Shown here: in pieces, positions 17,616 through 24,420 of the stretch
Layout of the letters: the number at the start of each line of letters is the position of its first letter
Position numbering within the stretch: the stretch's first letter is position 1
Notes under the pieces: generated by a model
Database searches by the model: none
Told to the model about the DNA's origin: nothing
What the model saw: the letters and a program-made list of their open reading frames with translations, nothing else
Translations under genes and position numbers: made by a program
DNA from: Pleomorphomonas sp. NRK KF1
Lineage (GTDB): Bacteria > Pseudomonadota > Alphaproteobacteria > Rhizobiales > Pleomorphomonadaceae
Assembly: GCF_023721755.1 (NCBI RefSeq)
Contig: NZ_JAMDLH010000010.1
Span: forward strand, 62,001 to 126,000
Length of the DNA stretch: 64,000 nt
Direction: 5' to 3'

Positions 17616-18727
17616 CACATCACCTCCACGTCGGCTTGCAGCGCGCCGGCCGCCTTGATGGCCTGGAGGATGGAGATCAGGTCGCGCGGGCCGAGGCCGA
17701 GCGCGTTGAGGCCGTCGACCAGTTCCTGCAGCGTCACGCCGGAGCGGACGACGGCGAGCTGGTGCTCCTTGCCGTCGGCGACCTGGATCTGAGTGCGGGG
17801 CGTCACGGTGGTTTCACCGTCCGACAGGGGCGCCGGCTGCGACACCTGCGGGTCCTCGGTGATCATCACGGTGAGGTTGCCCTGGGCGACGGCGACCGTC
17901 GACACGCGCACTTCCTGGCCCATGACGATGATGCCGGTGGCCTCGTCGACCACCACCTTGGCCGGCAGGTCCGGCTCGACGATCAGCTGTTCGACGTCGG
18001 TGAGGAGGTCGACGATGTTGCCCCTGAATTTCGGGGGCATCGACAGACGAACCGTGGACGGATCGGTCGGCTCGGCGACCGGTGCGCCGTAGAGGTCGTT
18101 GATGGCCAGCGCGATGCGGCGCGACGTGGTGAAGTCGGGATTGCGCAGCGACAGGCGGACGGCGCCGAGGTCGGCCAGCTTGAACGGCAGCTCGCGCTCG
18201 ATGACGGCGCCGTTGCTGATGCGCCCCTGGGTCGGGACGCCGCGGGAAATCTTGGCTCCCTCGCCCTGGATGTCGAAGCCGCCGACGGCGATCGCGCCTT
18301 GTCCGATGGCGTAGACTTCACCGTCCGCGCCCATCAGCGGCGTGACCAGCAACTGGCCGCCCTGAAGGTTCTTGGCGTCGCCGAGGGCGCTGACGGTCAC
18401 GTCGATGGCCGTGCCCTGGGCGGCGAAGGCCGGCAGCTTAGCGGTGACCATGACGGCGGCCGTGTTTGCGGTACGCATGGTGGAATCGCGCACGTTGACG
18501 CCGAGGCGCTCCAGCATCGCCTGCAGGCTCTGTTTGGTGAAAGGCGAGTTGTTGAGGCTGTCGCCGGTGCCTTGCAGGCCGACGACAAGGCCGTAGCCGA
18601 TGAGCTGGTTCTCGCGAACGCCCTCGACATCGACGATGTCCTTGATGCGCGAGGCAGCCATCGCCGCTTCGACGCTCATCAGGCCAATCATGAGGGCGCC
18701 CAGTGCGCCGAGAATCCTAATCCGCAT
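17615..18727 (-). CDS. flgI: Flagellar P-ring protein FlgI
   Basis: A 370-residue periplasmic P-ring subunit. A Sec signal peptide (MRIRILGALGALMIGLMSVE, Ala-rich cleavage region) is followed by the family opening SRIKDIVDVEGVRENQLIGY and GLVVGLQGTGDSLNNSPFTK. The end (LQELVDGLNALGLGPRDLIS, then ILQAIKAAGALQADVEV) is also canonical. The frame is open to 18811, but those codons contain the sigma-54 promoter, so a downstream start is required. I chose ATG 18727, with GGGG 10-13 bases upstream; 18733 and 18736 are alternatives. Confidence 0.93.
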   Translation of the reverse strand: MRIRILGALGALMIGLMSVEAAMAASRIKDIVDVEGVRENQLIGYGLVVGLQGTGDSLNNSPFTKQSLQAMLERLGVNVRDSTMRTANTAAVMVTAKLPAFAAQGTAIDVTVSALGDAKNLQGGQLLVTPLMGADGEVYAIGQGAIAVGGFDIQGEGAKISRGVPTQGRISNGAVIERELPFKLADLGAVRLSLRNPDFTTSRRIALAINDLYGAPVAEPTDPSTVRLSMPPKFRGNIVDLLTDVEQLIVEPDLPAKVVVDEATGIIVMGQEVRVSTVAVAQGNLTVMITEDPQVSQPAPLSDGETTVTPRTQIQVADGKEHQLAVVRSGVTLQELVDGLNALGLGPRDLISILQAIKAAGALQADVEVM

Positions 18728-18774
18728 TGTCATCATCCCCGTGTTTCCCGACACGGCTTCCCGACGGGGAATTC

Positions 18775-18789
18775 GCAATCGTCGTGCCA
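18775..18789 (-). promoter_or_regulatory. Sigma-54 promoter for flgI-flgJ-flgN
   Basis: Read on the minus strand, TGGCACG-ACGA-TTGC matches the sigma-54 consensus at every fixed position. It lies about 45-50 bases upstream of the chosen flgI start and divergent from fliX. Confidence 0.88.
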
Positions 18790-18885
18790 GACTCTCAACT
18801 TGAAGCGGCATCTATCTAAGCTGTTGATTTTTATCGAATATCTTTGCGCTCGGCCGTGGGGTAGAGGGCTGCTCGCGTTTTCGAG

Positions 18886-18902
18886 CCGGCATTTCTTGCC
18901 GG
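18886..18902. promoter_or_regulatory. Candidate FlbD-type palindrome between flgI and fliX
   Basis: CCGGCATTTCTTGCCGG is a palindrome of CCGGCA and TGCCGG. Its centre is about 112 bases upstream of the flgI sigma-54 promoter and about 70 bases before fliX. This is the usual position for a sigma-54 enhancer site, and it could also control fliX. Confidence 0.55.
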
Positions 18903-18965
18903 GCGAGTGGGGAAGCGGTAACCTTGGCAGGTCGAAACTGCCGGGTCAGCTTCAAAGGACGATCG

Positions 18966-19388
18966 ATGCGCATTCAGGGTCCGAACCGCCTCGGGGGTGT
19001 TTCCTCGGGGTCGCAGACAAAGCGAACCGATGGGTCGGGGTTCGCGCTGCCGTCGGAGTCCGAAGGTGGGGCTCCGAAGACGGCCACCGCTACGGCGACC
19101 CACGCGTTGGCCGGGCTCGACGCTCTCATCGCCCTGCAGGCGGTCGATGCCGACGCGCCGCGCAAGAAGCGGAAGGCGGTGAAGCGAGGGCGCGACCTTC
19201 TTGATCGTCTCGATGAGATTCGCATCGGGCTGCTCTCGGGGCAGCTCTCGGGCGAGGCGATCGCCCGGATCCTGAGCCTTCTCGACGAGACCGAAGCGAC
19301 CGGTGATCCACGCCTCGACGAGCTGATGGAGGACATCGCTCTCAGGGCCGAAGTGGAGCTTGCAAAGCTCGGCTACTTCCGGAGCTGA
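18966..19388 (+). CDS. fliX: Flagellar assembly regulator FliX
   Basis: A 140-residue FliX protein (MRIQGPNRLGGVSSGSQ; C-terminal helical domain RGRDLLDRLDEIRIGLLSG). In Caulobacter FliX is a trans-acting partner that controls the sigma-54 activator FlbD in response to early flagellar assembly. Its presence fits the sigma-54 promoters and palindromes seen in this window. The start at 18966 follows AAAGGAC by about 6 bases; an earlier in-frame ATG at 18924 adds 14 residues not typical of the family. Confidence 0.92.
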   Translation: MRIQGPNRLGGVSSGSQTKRTDGSGFALPSESEGGAPKTATATATHALAGLDALIALQAVDADAPRKKRKAVKRGRDLLDRLDEIRIGLLSGQLSGEAIARILSLLDETEATGDPRLDELMEDIALRAEVELAKLGYFRS

Positions 19389-19552
19389 GGCGCCGCGACG
19401 GGCAGCGCCAACGGTGCGTTTGGCTTAATCGATTGATATGTAATGGTAAACGCCATCCCTACAAGGTTTGGTGATTTTCTTGCATTTGCCGTTGTAGGGT
19501 GGAGGTCAGATAGCTATATTCCGCCCGCCTTCGTGGTGTGTGAGGACCGTCG

Positions 19553-19969
19553 ATGTCGATTGAGCTTGCGGATGACTACCGGCCGTCCGACGACGAGCCG
19601 TTCATGAATGATCGCCAGCGCGAATACTTCAGGCGCAAACTTCTTCAGTGGAAGGAGGACATCCTGCGCGAAAGCAAGGAGACCCTCCAGAACCTTCAGA
19701 ACGAGAACACCAACCTTCCCGACATCGCCGACCGGGCATCGTCGGAAACCGACAGGTCGATCGAGCTTCGGGCGCGCGACCGCCAGCGCAAGCTGATCTC
19801 CAAGATCGAGGCGGCCATCAAGCGGATCGAGGATGGCTCCTATGGCTACTGCGAGGAAACCGGCGAACCGATTTCGCTGAAGCGCCTCGACGCCCGCCCG
19901 ATCGCCACGCTGTCGATCGAGGCGCAGGAGCGTCACGAGCGACGCGAGAAAGTCTATCGCGACGAATGA
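19553..19969 (+). CDS. dksA: RNA polymerase-binding transcription factor DksA (single-cysteine type)
   Basis: A 138-residue DksA that binds the RNA polymerase secondary channel and works with ppGpp. The coiled-coil region (QREYFRRKLLQWKEDILRE) and the LEARP-like RLDARP are clear. Of the four zinc-binding cysteines only C100 remains; the other positions are T103, S121 and A124. This is the pattern known for several alphaproteobacterial DksA proteins. It sits inside the flagellar island between fliX and flgH but is transcribed alone, with its own terminator. Confidence 0.93.
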   Translation: MSIELADDYRPSDDEPFMNDRQREYFRRKLLQWKEDILRESKETLQNLQNENTNLPDIADRASSETDRSIELRARDRQRKLISKIEAAIKRIEDGSYGYCEETGEPISLKRLDARPIATLSIEAQERHERREKVYRDE

Positions 19970-19996
19970 AGGCTCTTGCCTTCCGGGAACATGATG

Positions 19997-20025
19997 AAGG
20001 GGCGTCCTGGCGGATGCCCCTTTTT
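19997..20025 (+). terminator. Terminator after dksA
   Basis: The stem 19997-20007 with 20012-20022 (one wobble) has a short loop and is followed by TTTTT. Confidence 0.85.
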
Positions 20026-20078
20026 CGTGTGCGCGTCGAGCGGTGGGGCTCGATTTCCAGATCGGATGATGCCGCCTG

Positions 20079-20233
20079 GGCGCGACCTCCGTGATGACTT
20101 GGGAAGGGAGGTCGCGCCGCTCGGGGAAAGCCGGCCCGGATTTGGGAAGGGGCCGGCGGGATCGCCTCGGACCAATTGGGGAGCGGTCCTTCGGCGATAC
20201 GGCTCGCTTGGGATGCTTGGGGAGCGCGAGCCG
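20079..20233 (-). ncRNA. Array of four hairpins with a shared C-rich loop motif, 3' of flgH
   Basis: Four consecutive inverted repeats begin 12 bases after the flgH stop (minus-strand order 4 to 1). HP4: arms 20200-20207 and 20226-20233. HP3: 20161-20166 plus 20169-20173, with 20185-20189 plus 20193-20198. HP2: 20130-20137 and 20150-20157. HP1: 20079-20090 and 20107-20118, a perfect 12 bp. The stem sequences are unrelated, yet each loop begins on the minus strand with CUUCCCAA or CUCCCCAA (on the plus strand TTGGGRAG at 20099, 20142, 20176 and 20217). A conserved loop on different stems implies an RNA-level function. The loop is complementary to Shine-Dalgarno-like GGGAAG/GGGGAG. No U-rich terminator follows HP1, so it may be an operon 3' UTR from which RNAs are processed. 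The strand is inferred. Confidence 0.55.
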
Positions 20234-20245
20234 ATGGGCGTGTCG

Positions 20246-20989
20246 TCAGAACGGCAGGAGAATGTCGAGAACCTGCTGGCCAGTGCGCGGCTGCTGCACG
20301 TCGGAGATCTGGCCCCGGCCGCCGTAGGAGATGCGGGCCTCGGCGATCTTGGTGCTCTCGATGGTGTTGTCGGCGGCGATGTCCTCGGGTCGCACAACGC
20401 CGGCCACCACCAGTTCGCGGATCTCGTAGTTGACGCGCACTTCCTGACGGCCCTCGATGACGAGGTTTCCGTTGGGCAGCAGTTGGGTCACCACGGCGGC
20501 GACGTTGGTCGACAGGCTTTCCGACCGGTCGATGGTGCCGCTTCCCTTGTAGGACGAGGCGCCGGTGGTCGAGGCGATGTCGCTGGCCGCCATGCCCGCC
20601 GGCATGATGATGTTGTCGATCGCCGTGCCAAGCGCGCCGCCGACGCCGGTCGAGTCGCTTGAGGCGCGCGAGCGCTCCGAGGAGTTGTCGAAGGCTGCCT
20701 TGTCGGAGATGTCCACCTTGACGGTGAGAATGTCGCCGACATTGCGGGCCCGCTGGTCCTTGAAGAAAGTGCGCGAGCCGGACTGCCATAGCGAGTTGGG
20801 GCTGTAGGCGACGGGCTGCACGGTAGGCATCGGCATCTGCACCGGCTTGTAGCCGGGCTGGGCGGTGGGATTCTCGATGGCGGTCAGCTTGGGCGTCTGA
20901 CCGACCTGAGACAGGCGATCCATGGTGCTGCCGCAGGCGGAAAGGCCGATGCCGAGGAGGGCGATGGCGAGGGTGGTGGACAAACGCAT
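20246..20989 (-). CDS. flgH: Flagellar L-ring lipoprotein FlgH
   Basis: A 247-residue outer-membrane L-ring subunit. A lipoprotein signal ends in the lipobox LSAC, with C19 as the lipidated residue. The family core follows: SLWQSGSRTFFKDQRARNVG, DILTVKVDISDKAAFDNSSE, and the C-terminal LVVAGVVRPEDIAADNTIES. It is the last gene of the flgF-flgG-flgA-flgH operon, 20 bases after flgA. The region directly behind it carries the unusual four-hairpin array. Confidence 0.94.
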   Translation of the reverse strand: MRLSTTLAIALLGIGLSACGSTMDRLSQVGQTPKLTAIENPTAQPGYKPVQMPMPTVQPVAYSPNSLWQSGSRTFFKDQRARNVGDILTVKVDISDKAAFDNSSERSRASSDSTGVGGALGTAIDNIIMPAGMAASDIASTTGASSYKGSGTIDRSESLSTNVAAVVTQLLPNGNLVIEGRQEVRVNYEIRELVVAGVVRPEDIAADNTIESTKIAEARISYGGRGQISDVQQPRTGQQVLDILLPF

Positions 20990-21009
20990 CTGAAGATCCT
21001 CGGTTTGGC

Positions 21010-21996
21010 TCAGTTCATTGCCGTCTTGACGACGGCCGGGGCGCTCGACGCGGTGACCGAGACGATGCCGGCGCCGGTGACGATGCCCTGAATGGTGCGC
21101 TTGGACTGCTCGTTCAGCACGGAGACGATGTCTCCCTTGGCGCCGTCGGCGAGGGCGCGGCCGCGGGCGGAGAGGGTCAGGCCGGGGCGGGTGTACTGGA
21201 GCGTGACGAGGTCGCCGCGCATGATGACTCGAGGTGGCTCGACGTCGGAGTTGGCGATCACTTCGCCGGCCCGGAGCGGCCGCTTGGCGGCCATGTCGAC
21301 GATCTCGTCGGCGTCGATGACGGCCGAACCCGGCACGCGACGCTTTTCGATGCGGACGATCGTCACGTCGGAGGCATGGATGACGGCGCGGCGGTCGATC
21401 GGCCGGTTGAGCATGGGGATGGCCAGGGTCTCGACGGCGCGGCCGGTCAGCGAGACCGAGTGGCTGCCGTCGCCGACATCGACGGTGAAGGTGGCACTGA
21501 AGCGGCCGGATGCCGGCTGCAGGACGAAATCGGCAAGTGCGATCGGCGTCGAGGCGGTCGTGGCGGCGATGATCGGAGCAACCGGCTCGTCCAGGGTCAC
21601 GTCGATGGTGTCGACGGTGGCGCCCAGCCGGCCAGCAGCGGCGTCGGCGACCTGGGCTTTGAGCGTGGCATCGTCGATGGTGACGGCGCGGCGCACGACG
21701 GTGACGCTGGCAAAAGTCGGCAGGCGGTCGACGGCGAGGCCGGCGGCGACGGCGGCCTTGACCGCTTCGTTGGCAGGCAGGGCGCCGGTGACGCCGAGCT
21801 CGGGCGCCCGGAACACGGCGCGGTCCGCAAGCTCGCCCGCTCCGTCGAACAGATCGCCGAGCGTGACGATGGCGGCGTCGATCTCGACGCGCGGGCGGAG
21901 TTCGGCCGCCGCGGCCTGGTGGGTGGCAATGAAGCCGGCTGCCAGCGTGGCAAGCGCGGCGGCAAGGACGATCCTAAGGACGATGGCGGGCATCAT
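21010..21996 (-). CDS. flgA: Flagella basal body P-ring formation protein FlgA
   Basis: A 328-residue periplasmic chaperone for P-ring assembly. It has an N-terminal signal peptide (about residues 1-31) and a C-terminal SAF-like domain (RAGEVIANSDVEPPRVIMRG, then DLVTLQYTRPGLTLSARGRA). The end (VVSVLNEQSKRTIQGIVTG in this family's form) is typical. The start is ATG 21996, or the adjacent 21993. It lies 9 bases after flgG and is co-transcribed. The client FlgI is encoded in the neighbouring sigma-54 operon. Confidence 0.93.
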   Translation of the reverse strand: MMPAIVLRIVLAAALATLAAGFIATHQAAAAELRPRVEIDAAIVTLGDLFDGAGELADRAVFRAPELGVTGALPANEAVKAAVAAGLAVDRLPTFASVTVVRRAVTIDDATLKAQVADAAAGRLGATVDTIDVTLDEPVAPIIAATTASTPIALADFVLQPASGRFSATFTVDVGDGSHSVSLTGRAVETLAIPMLNRPIDRRAVIHASDVTIVRIEKRRVPGSAVIDADEIVDMAAKRPLRAGEVIANSDVEPPRVIMRGDLVTLQYTRPGLTLSARGRALADGAKGDIVSVLNEQSKRTIQGIVTGAGIVSVTASSAPAVVKTAMN

Positions 21997-22005
21997 GGTC
22001 TTGCC

Positions 22006-22794
22006 TCACTTGCCGAGGTTGGACGTCGTCTGGGACATCTCGTCGGCGGCCGTGATGATGCGGGAGTTCATCTCGTAGGCCCGCTGGGCCGAGATGAGCG
22101 ACGACAGTTCGTTCACCGCTTCGACGTTGGAGGACTCGAGGTAACTCTGCAGCAGGGTGCCGTAGCCGGCATCTCCGGGGTTACCGGTCTGGGCCGTGCC
22201 GCTCGACGCCGTCTCGAGGAACAGGTTGTCGCCCATGGGCTCGAGACCGTTCTTGTTGACGAAACGGGCGAGCTCGATCTGGCCGAGCACCGTGGCCGTG
22301 GTGGCGTTGCCGATCTTGGCCTGCACCTGGCCGGTGTTGGAAATGGTGAGGTCGCTGGCGTTCTGCGGCACGGTGATGGCCGGCTGCACGGTGTAGCCGT
22401 CGGCGGTCACCAGAGTACCGGTGGAATCGAGTTCGAAGGCGCCATCGCGGGTGTAGGCGGTGCGGCCGTCGGGCAGGTTGATCTGGAAGAAGCCCTCGCC
22501 GCGGATGGCGATGTCCTTGTCGTTGCCGGTGGCCTCGGGGTCGCCCTGCGTCATGTTGCGCGGCGTGGCGACCACGCGAACGCCCGAACCGAGCTGCACG
22601 CCGGCCGGTACCTGGGTGCCGGCGTCCGACGTGGTGGAACCCTGCCGGCGCAGGGTCTGGTAAAGCAGATCCTGGAAGTTGGCGCGCTGGCTCTTGTAGC
22701 CGGTGGTGCGCATGTTGGCGATGTTGTTGGAGATGACCGAGACGTTGGTCTCCTGGGCCTTCATGCCGGTGGCGGCGATGGTCAGGGCTTTCAT
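22006..22794 (-). CDS. flgG: Flagellar basal-body distal rod protein FlgG
   Basis: A 262-residue distal rod subunit. It starts MKALTIAATGMKAQETNVSV and has the rod motif SNNIANMRTTGYKSQRANFQ, FlgG-specific GSGVRVVATPRNMTQGD, and C-terminal LSSLISAQRAYEMNSRIITA. The length is the family norm. It lies 17 bases after flgF in the same operon. The protein is exported by the flagellar secretion system without a cleaved signal. Confidence 0.96.
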   Translation of the reverse strand: MKALTIAATGMKAQETNVSVISNNIANMRTTGYKSQRANFQDLLYQTLRRQGSTTSDAGTQVPAGVQLGSGVRVVATPRNMTQGDPEATGNDKDIAIRGEGFFQINLPDGRTAYTRDGAFELDSTGTLVTADGYTVQPAITVPQNASDLTISNTGQVQAKIGNATTATVLGQIELARFVNKNGLEPMGDNLFLETASSGTAQTGNPGDAGYGTLLQSYLESSNVEAVNELSSLISAQRAYEMNSRIITAADEMSQTTSNLGK

Positions 22795-22811
22795 GTGCGG
22801 TCGTTCCCGGA

Positions 22812-23555
22812 TCAGGCGTTGACGGAGCCGAGGCGCTCGATCGCCTTGGCACTGAGGTCGTTCTGCTGTTTCACCATGTTGGAGATGCGCTCGTAGGCGC
22901 GCTGGACGTCCAGCATGGCGGTGAGTTCCTCGACGCCCGAGACGTTGGACTTCTCGAGGGCGCCCTGGCGGACGCGGATGCTGGCGGGCGCCTGGGGCGC
23001 CGCGCTGGCCGAATAGAGGTTCTCGCCGTCCTTGGAGAGTACCGTGATGTCCGGAAAGGAGGCGATGCGGAGGGCGCCCTTCAGGCCGGCGCTGGAGGAA
23101 ATCGTTCCGTCGTGGGCGATGGCGATGTTGGTTTCTTCGTTGCCGAAGACGATCTCGCCTCCGTCGCCCATCACTGGCTTGCCGTCGGCGGTGACCAGGC
23201 GGCCGGTGTTGTCGATGGCGAAGTCGCCGGCGCGAGTGTAGCGCTCGCCGGCCGGCGTGTTGACAACGAAGAAGCTGTTGTCGGATTCGATGGCCACATC
23301 GAGGTCGTTGCCGGTCATTTCGACCGAACCGGCCGAGAAGTCGTGCACGGTGGCCAGCTCGCGAACGAAGCGGTTATCGCGATCGCGGCGAGGAAAAAGC
23401 GTTGCCGACGCCTTCGGCATCGTCGTTTCCTCGAAGTCGAGCGAAACGCGCTTGAAGCCGGCGGTGTCCATGTTGGCCACGTTGTTGGCGATGACGTCCA
23501 GCTTGCGCCTCAGCGCAACCTGACTCGACAGCGCCACCAGAGTTGCATTCTGCAT
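22812..23555 (-). CDS. flgF: Flagellar basal-body rod protein FlgF
   Basis: A 247-residue proximal rod subunit with MQNATLVALSSQVALRRKLD and VIANNVANMDTAGFKRVSLD at the N-terminus and ELTAMLDVQRAYERISNMVK at the C-terminus. It is the first gene of flgF-flgG-flgA-flgH. The sigma-54 promoter at 23639-23625 lies about 70 bases upstream of its ATG. Confidence 0.94.
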   Translation of the reverse strand: MQNATLVALSSQVALRRKLDVIANNVANMDTAGFKRVSLDFEETTMPKASATLFPRRDRDNRFVRELATVHDFSAGSVEMTGNDLDVAIESDNSFFVVNTPAGERYTRAGDFAIDNTGRLVTADGKPVMGDGGEIVFGNEETNIAIAHDGTISSSAGLKGALRIASFPDITVLSKDGENLYSASAAPQAPASIRVRQGALEKSNVSGVEELTAMLDVQRAYERISNMVKQQNDLSAKAIERLGSVNA

Positions 23556-23624
23556 GGCAAATCGTTCCCAAGTCCCAGTCGGGCGGCGTCACGCTCCCCA
23601 GCGTCGCTGCCCGAAACCTGTATC

Positions 23625-23639
23625 GCAGGGAACGTGCCA
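23625..23639 (-). promoter_or_regulatory. Sigma-54 promoter for flgF-flgG-flgA-flgH
   Basis: Minus strand TGGCACG-TTCC-CTGC: 10 of 11 consensus positions, with only the first T of TTGC changed and the GG/GC spacing correct. A palindrome at 23726-23740 lies about 101 bases upstream. Confidence 0.8.
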
Positions 23640-23693
23640 ACTTGAATTTACATGCATTTCAATTGGTTATCGTATTGTCGCCGCTGCATCGAG

Positions 23694-23709
23694 CTTGCCG
23701 GCCGGCAAG
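23694..23709. repeat. Perfect 16-base palindrome CTTGCCGGCCGGCAAG
   Basis: It lies in the divergent flgF/fliL region. It consists of two CCGGCAAG half-sites back to back, the opposite arrangement to the CGGCAA-N3-TTGCCG element 17 bases further on. It could be a second site for the same regulator. Confidence 0.45.
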
Positions 23710-23725
23710 AAACGCCATGTCTGGG

Positions 23726-23740
23726 CGGCAACTTTTGCCG
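23726..23740. promoter_or_regulatory. Candidate FlbD-type palindrome between flgF and fliL
   Basis: CGGCAACTTTTGCCG is a perfect 6-base inverted repeat with a 3-base spacer. Its centre is about 101 bases upstream of the flgF sigma-54 promoter. It also lies 5 bases before the CtrA-like boxes of fliL. Confidence 0.6.
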
Positions 23741-23745
23741 GGCCG

Positions 23746-23771
23746 TTAACCAATTATCAACCAATCATTAA
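23746..23771 (+). promoter_or_regulatory. Two overlapping CtrA-like boxes upstream of fliL
   Basis: TTAA (23746), TCAA (23757) and TTAA (23768) are spaced by exactly 7 bases each. This gives TTAA-N7-TCAA and TCAA-N7-TTAA, each one mismatch from the CtrA consensus TTAA-N7-TTAA. In Caulobacter fliL-fliM is a CtrA-controlled class II operon. Confidence 0.55.
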
Positions 23772-23899
23772 CTATCCTGAAGGCCAATGAAAGGGCTGTG
23801 GGCACCGGCAAAGAATCGTTGTCGCTGGGAAGGGGCCGACCCATAGCTTTGAGGTGGAGGCGTTCGGCTTCCCCGATTCCGGAGCAGGCGCCAAGGGCC

Positions 23900-24409
23900 A
23901 TGGCCAAAACCCCGAAAGCAGACGGCGAGCAGGACGGCGGTGAGGCCGGTGGCGGTTCTTCGAAGAAGAAGCTGATCATCATCGGCGGCGCGGCCGCGGC
24001 GGTGGTTCTGGTCGGTGGCGGCGCGGCCTTCTTTCTGATGGGCGGCACGCCCGCGACCCCGGCGGTGAGCGATGTCGCCGCCGTCGAAGCGGCTTCCCAG
24101 CCGCATGCCTACTACTATGACCTGCCGATGATGATCCTCAATCTGTCGACGGCCGACGAACGTCCGACCTTCGTCAAGATGGAGATCGCCCTCGAGGTCA
24201 GCGACGAGAAGATGCTGGAGGTGATCAAGCCCAATCTGCCGCGCGTGCTCGATGCCTTCCAGACCTACATGCGCGAGCTCAGGGCCTCCGATCTGCAGGG
24301 TTCGGCCGGACTGTTTCGCCTGAAGGAAGAGCTGCAGCGGCGCGTCAACATCGCGGTCTATCCGGCCCGTGTCGACGACGTGCTCTTCAAGAACGTCATC
24401 GTGCAATAA
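23900..24409 (+). CDS. fliL: Flagellar basal body-associated protein FliL
   Basis: A 169-residue single-pass inner-membrane protein near the stator. A cytoplasmic Lys/Gly-rich tail is followed by a membrane helix (about residues 34-54, LIIIGGAAAAVVLVGGGAAF) and a periplasmic domain (YDLPMMILNLSTADERPTFV, then ALEVSDEKMLEVIKPNLPRV). The start ATG at 23900 removes 34 residues of Arg-rich open frame that are not family-like. It is the first gene of a fliL-fliM-DUF6468-motE-like-TPR unit with very short spacings. Confidence 0.92.
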   Translation: MAKTPKADGEQDGGEAGGGSSKKKLIIIGGAAAAVVLVGGGAAFFLMGGTPATPAVSDVAAVEAASQPHAYYYDLPMMILNLSTADERPTFVKMEIALEVSDEKMLEVIKPNLPRVLDAFQTYMRELRASDLQGSAGLFRLKEELQRRVNIAVYPARVDDVLFKNVIVQ

Positions 24410-24420
24410 GGATGTCGAGC

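Noticed and set aside
19469-19483. TGGTGATTTTCTTGC as a sigma-54 promoter for dksA
   Set aside because: Only 7 of 11 positions fit. Several such matches are expected by chance in 64 kb on two strands, and there is no palindrome at the usual distance.
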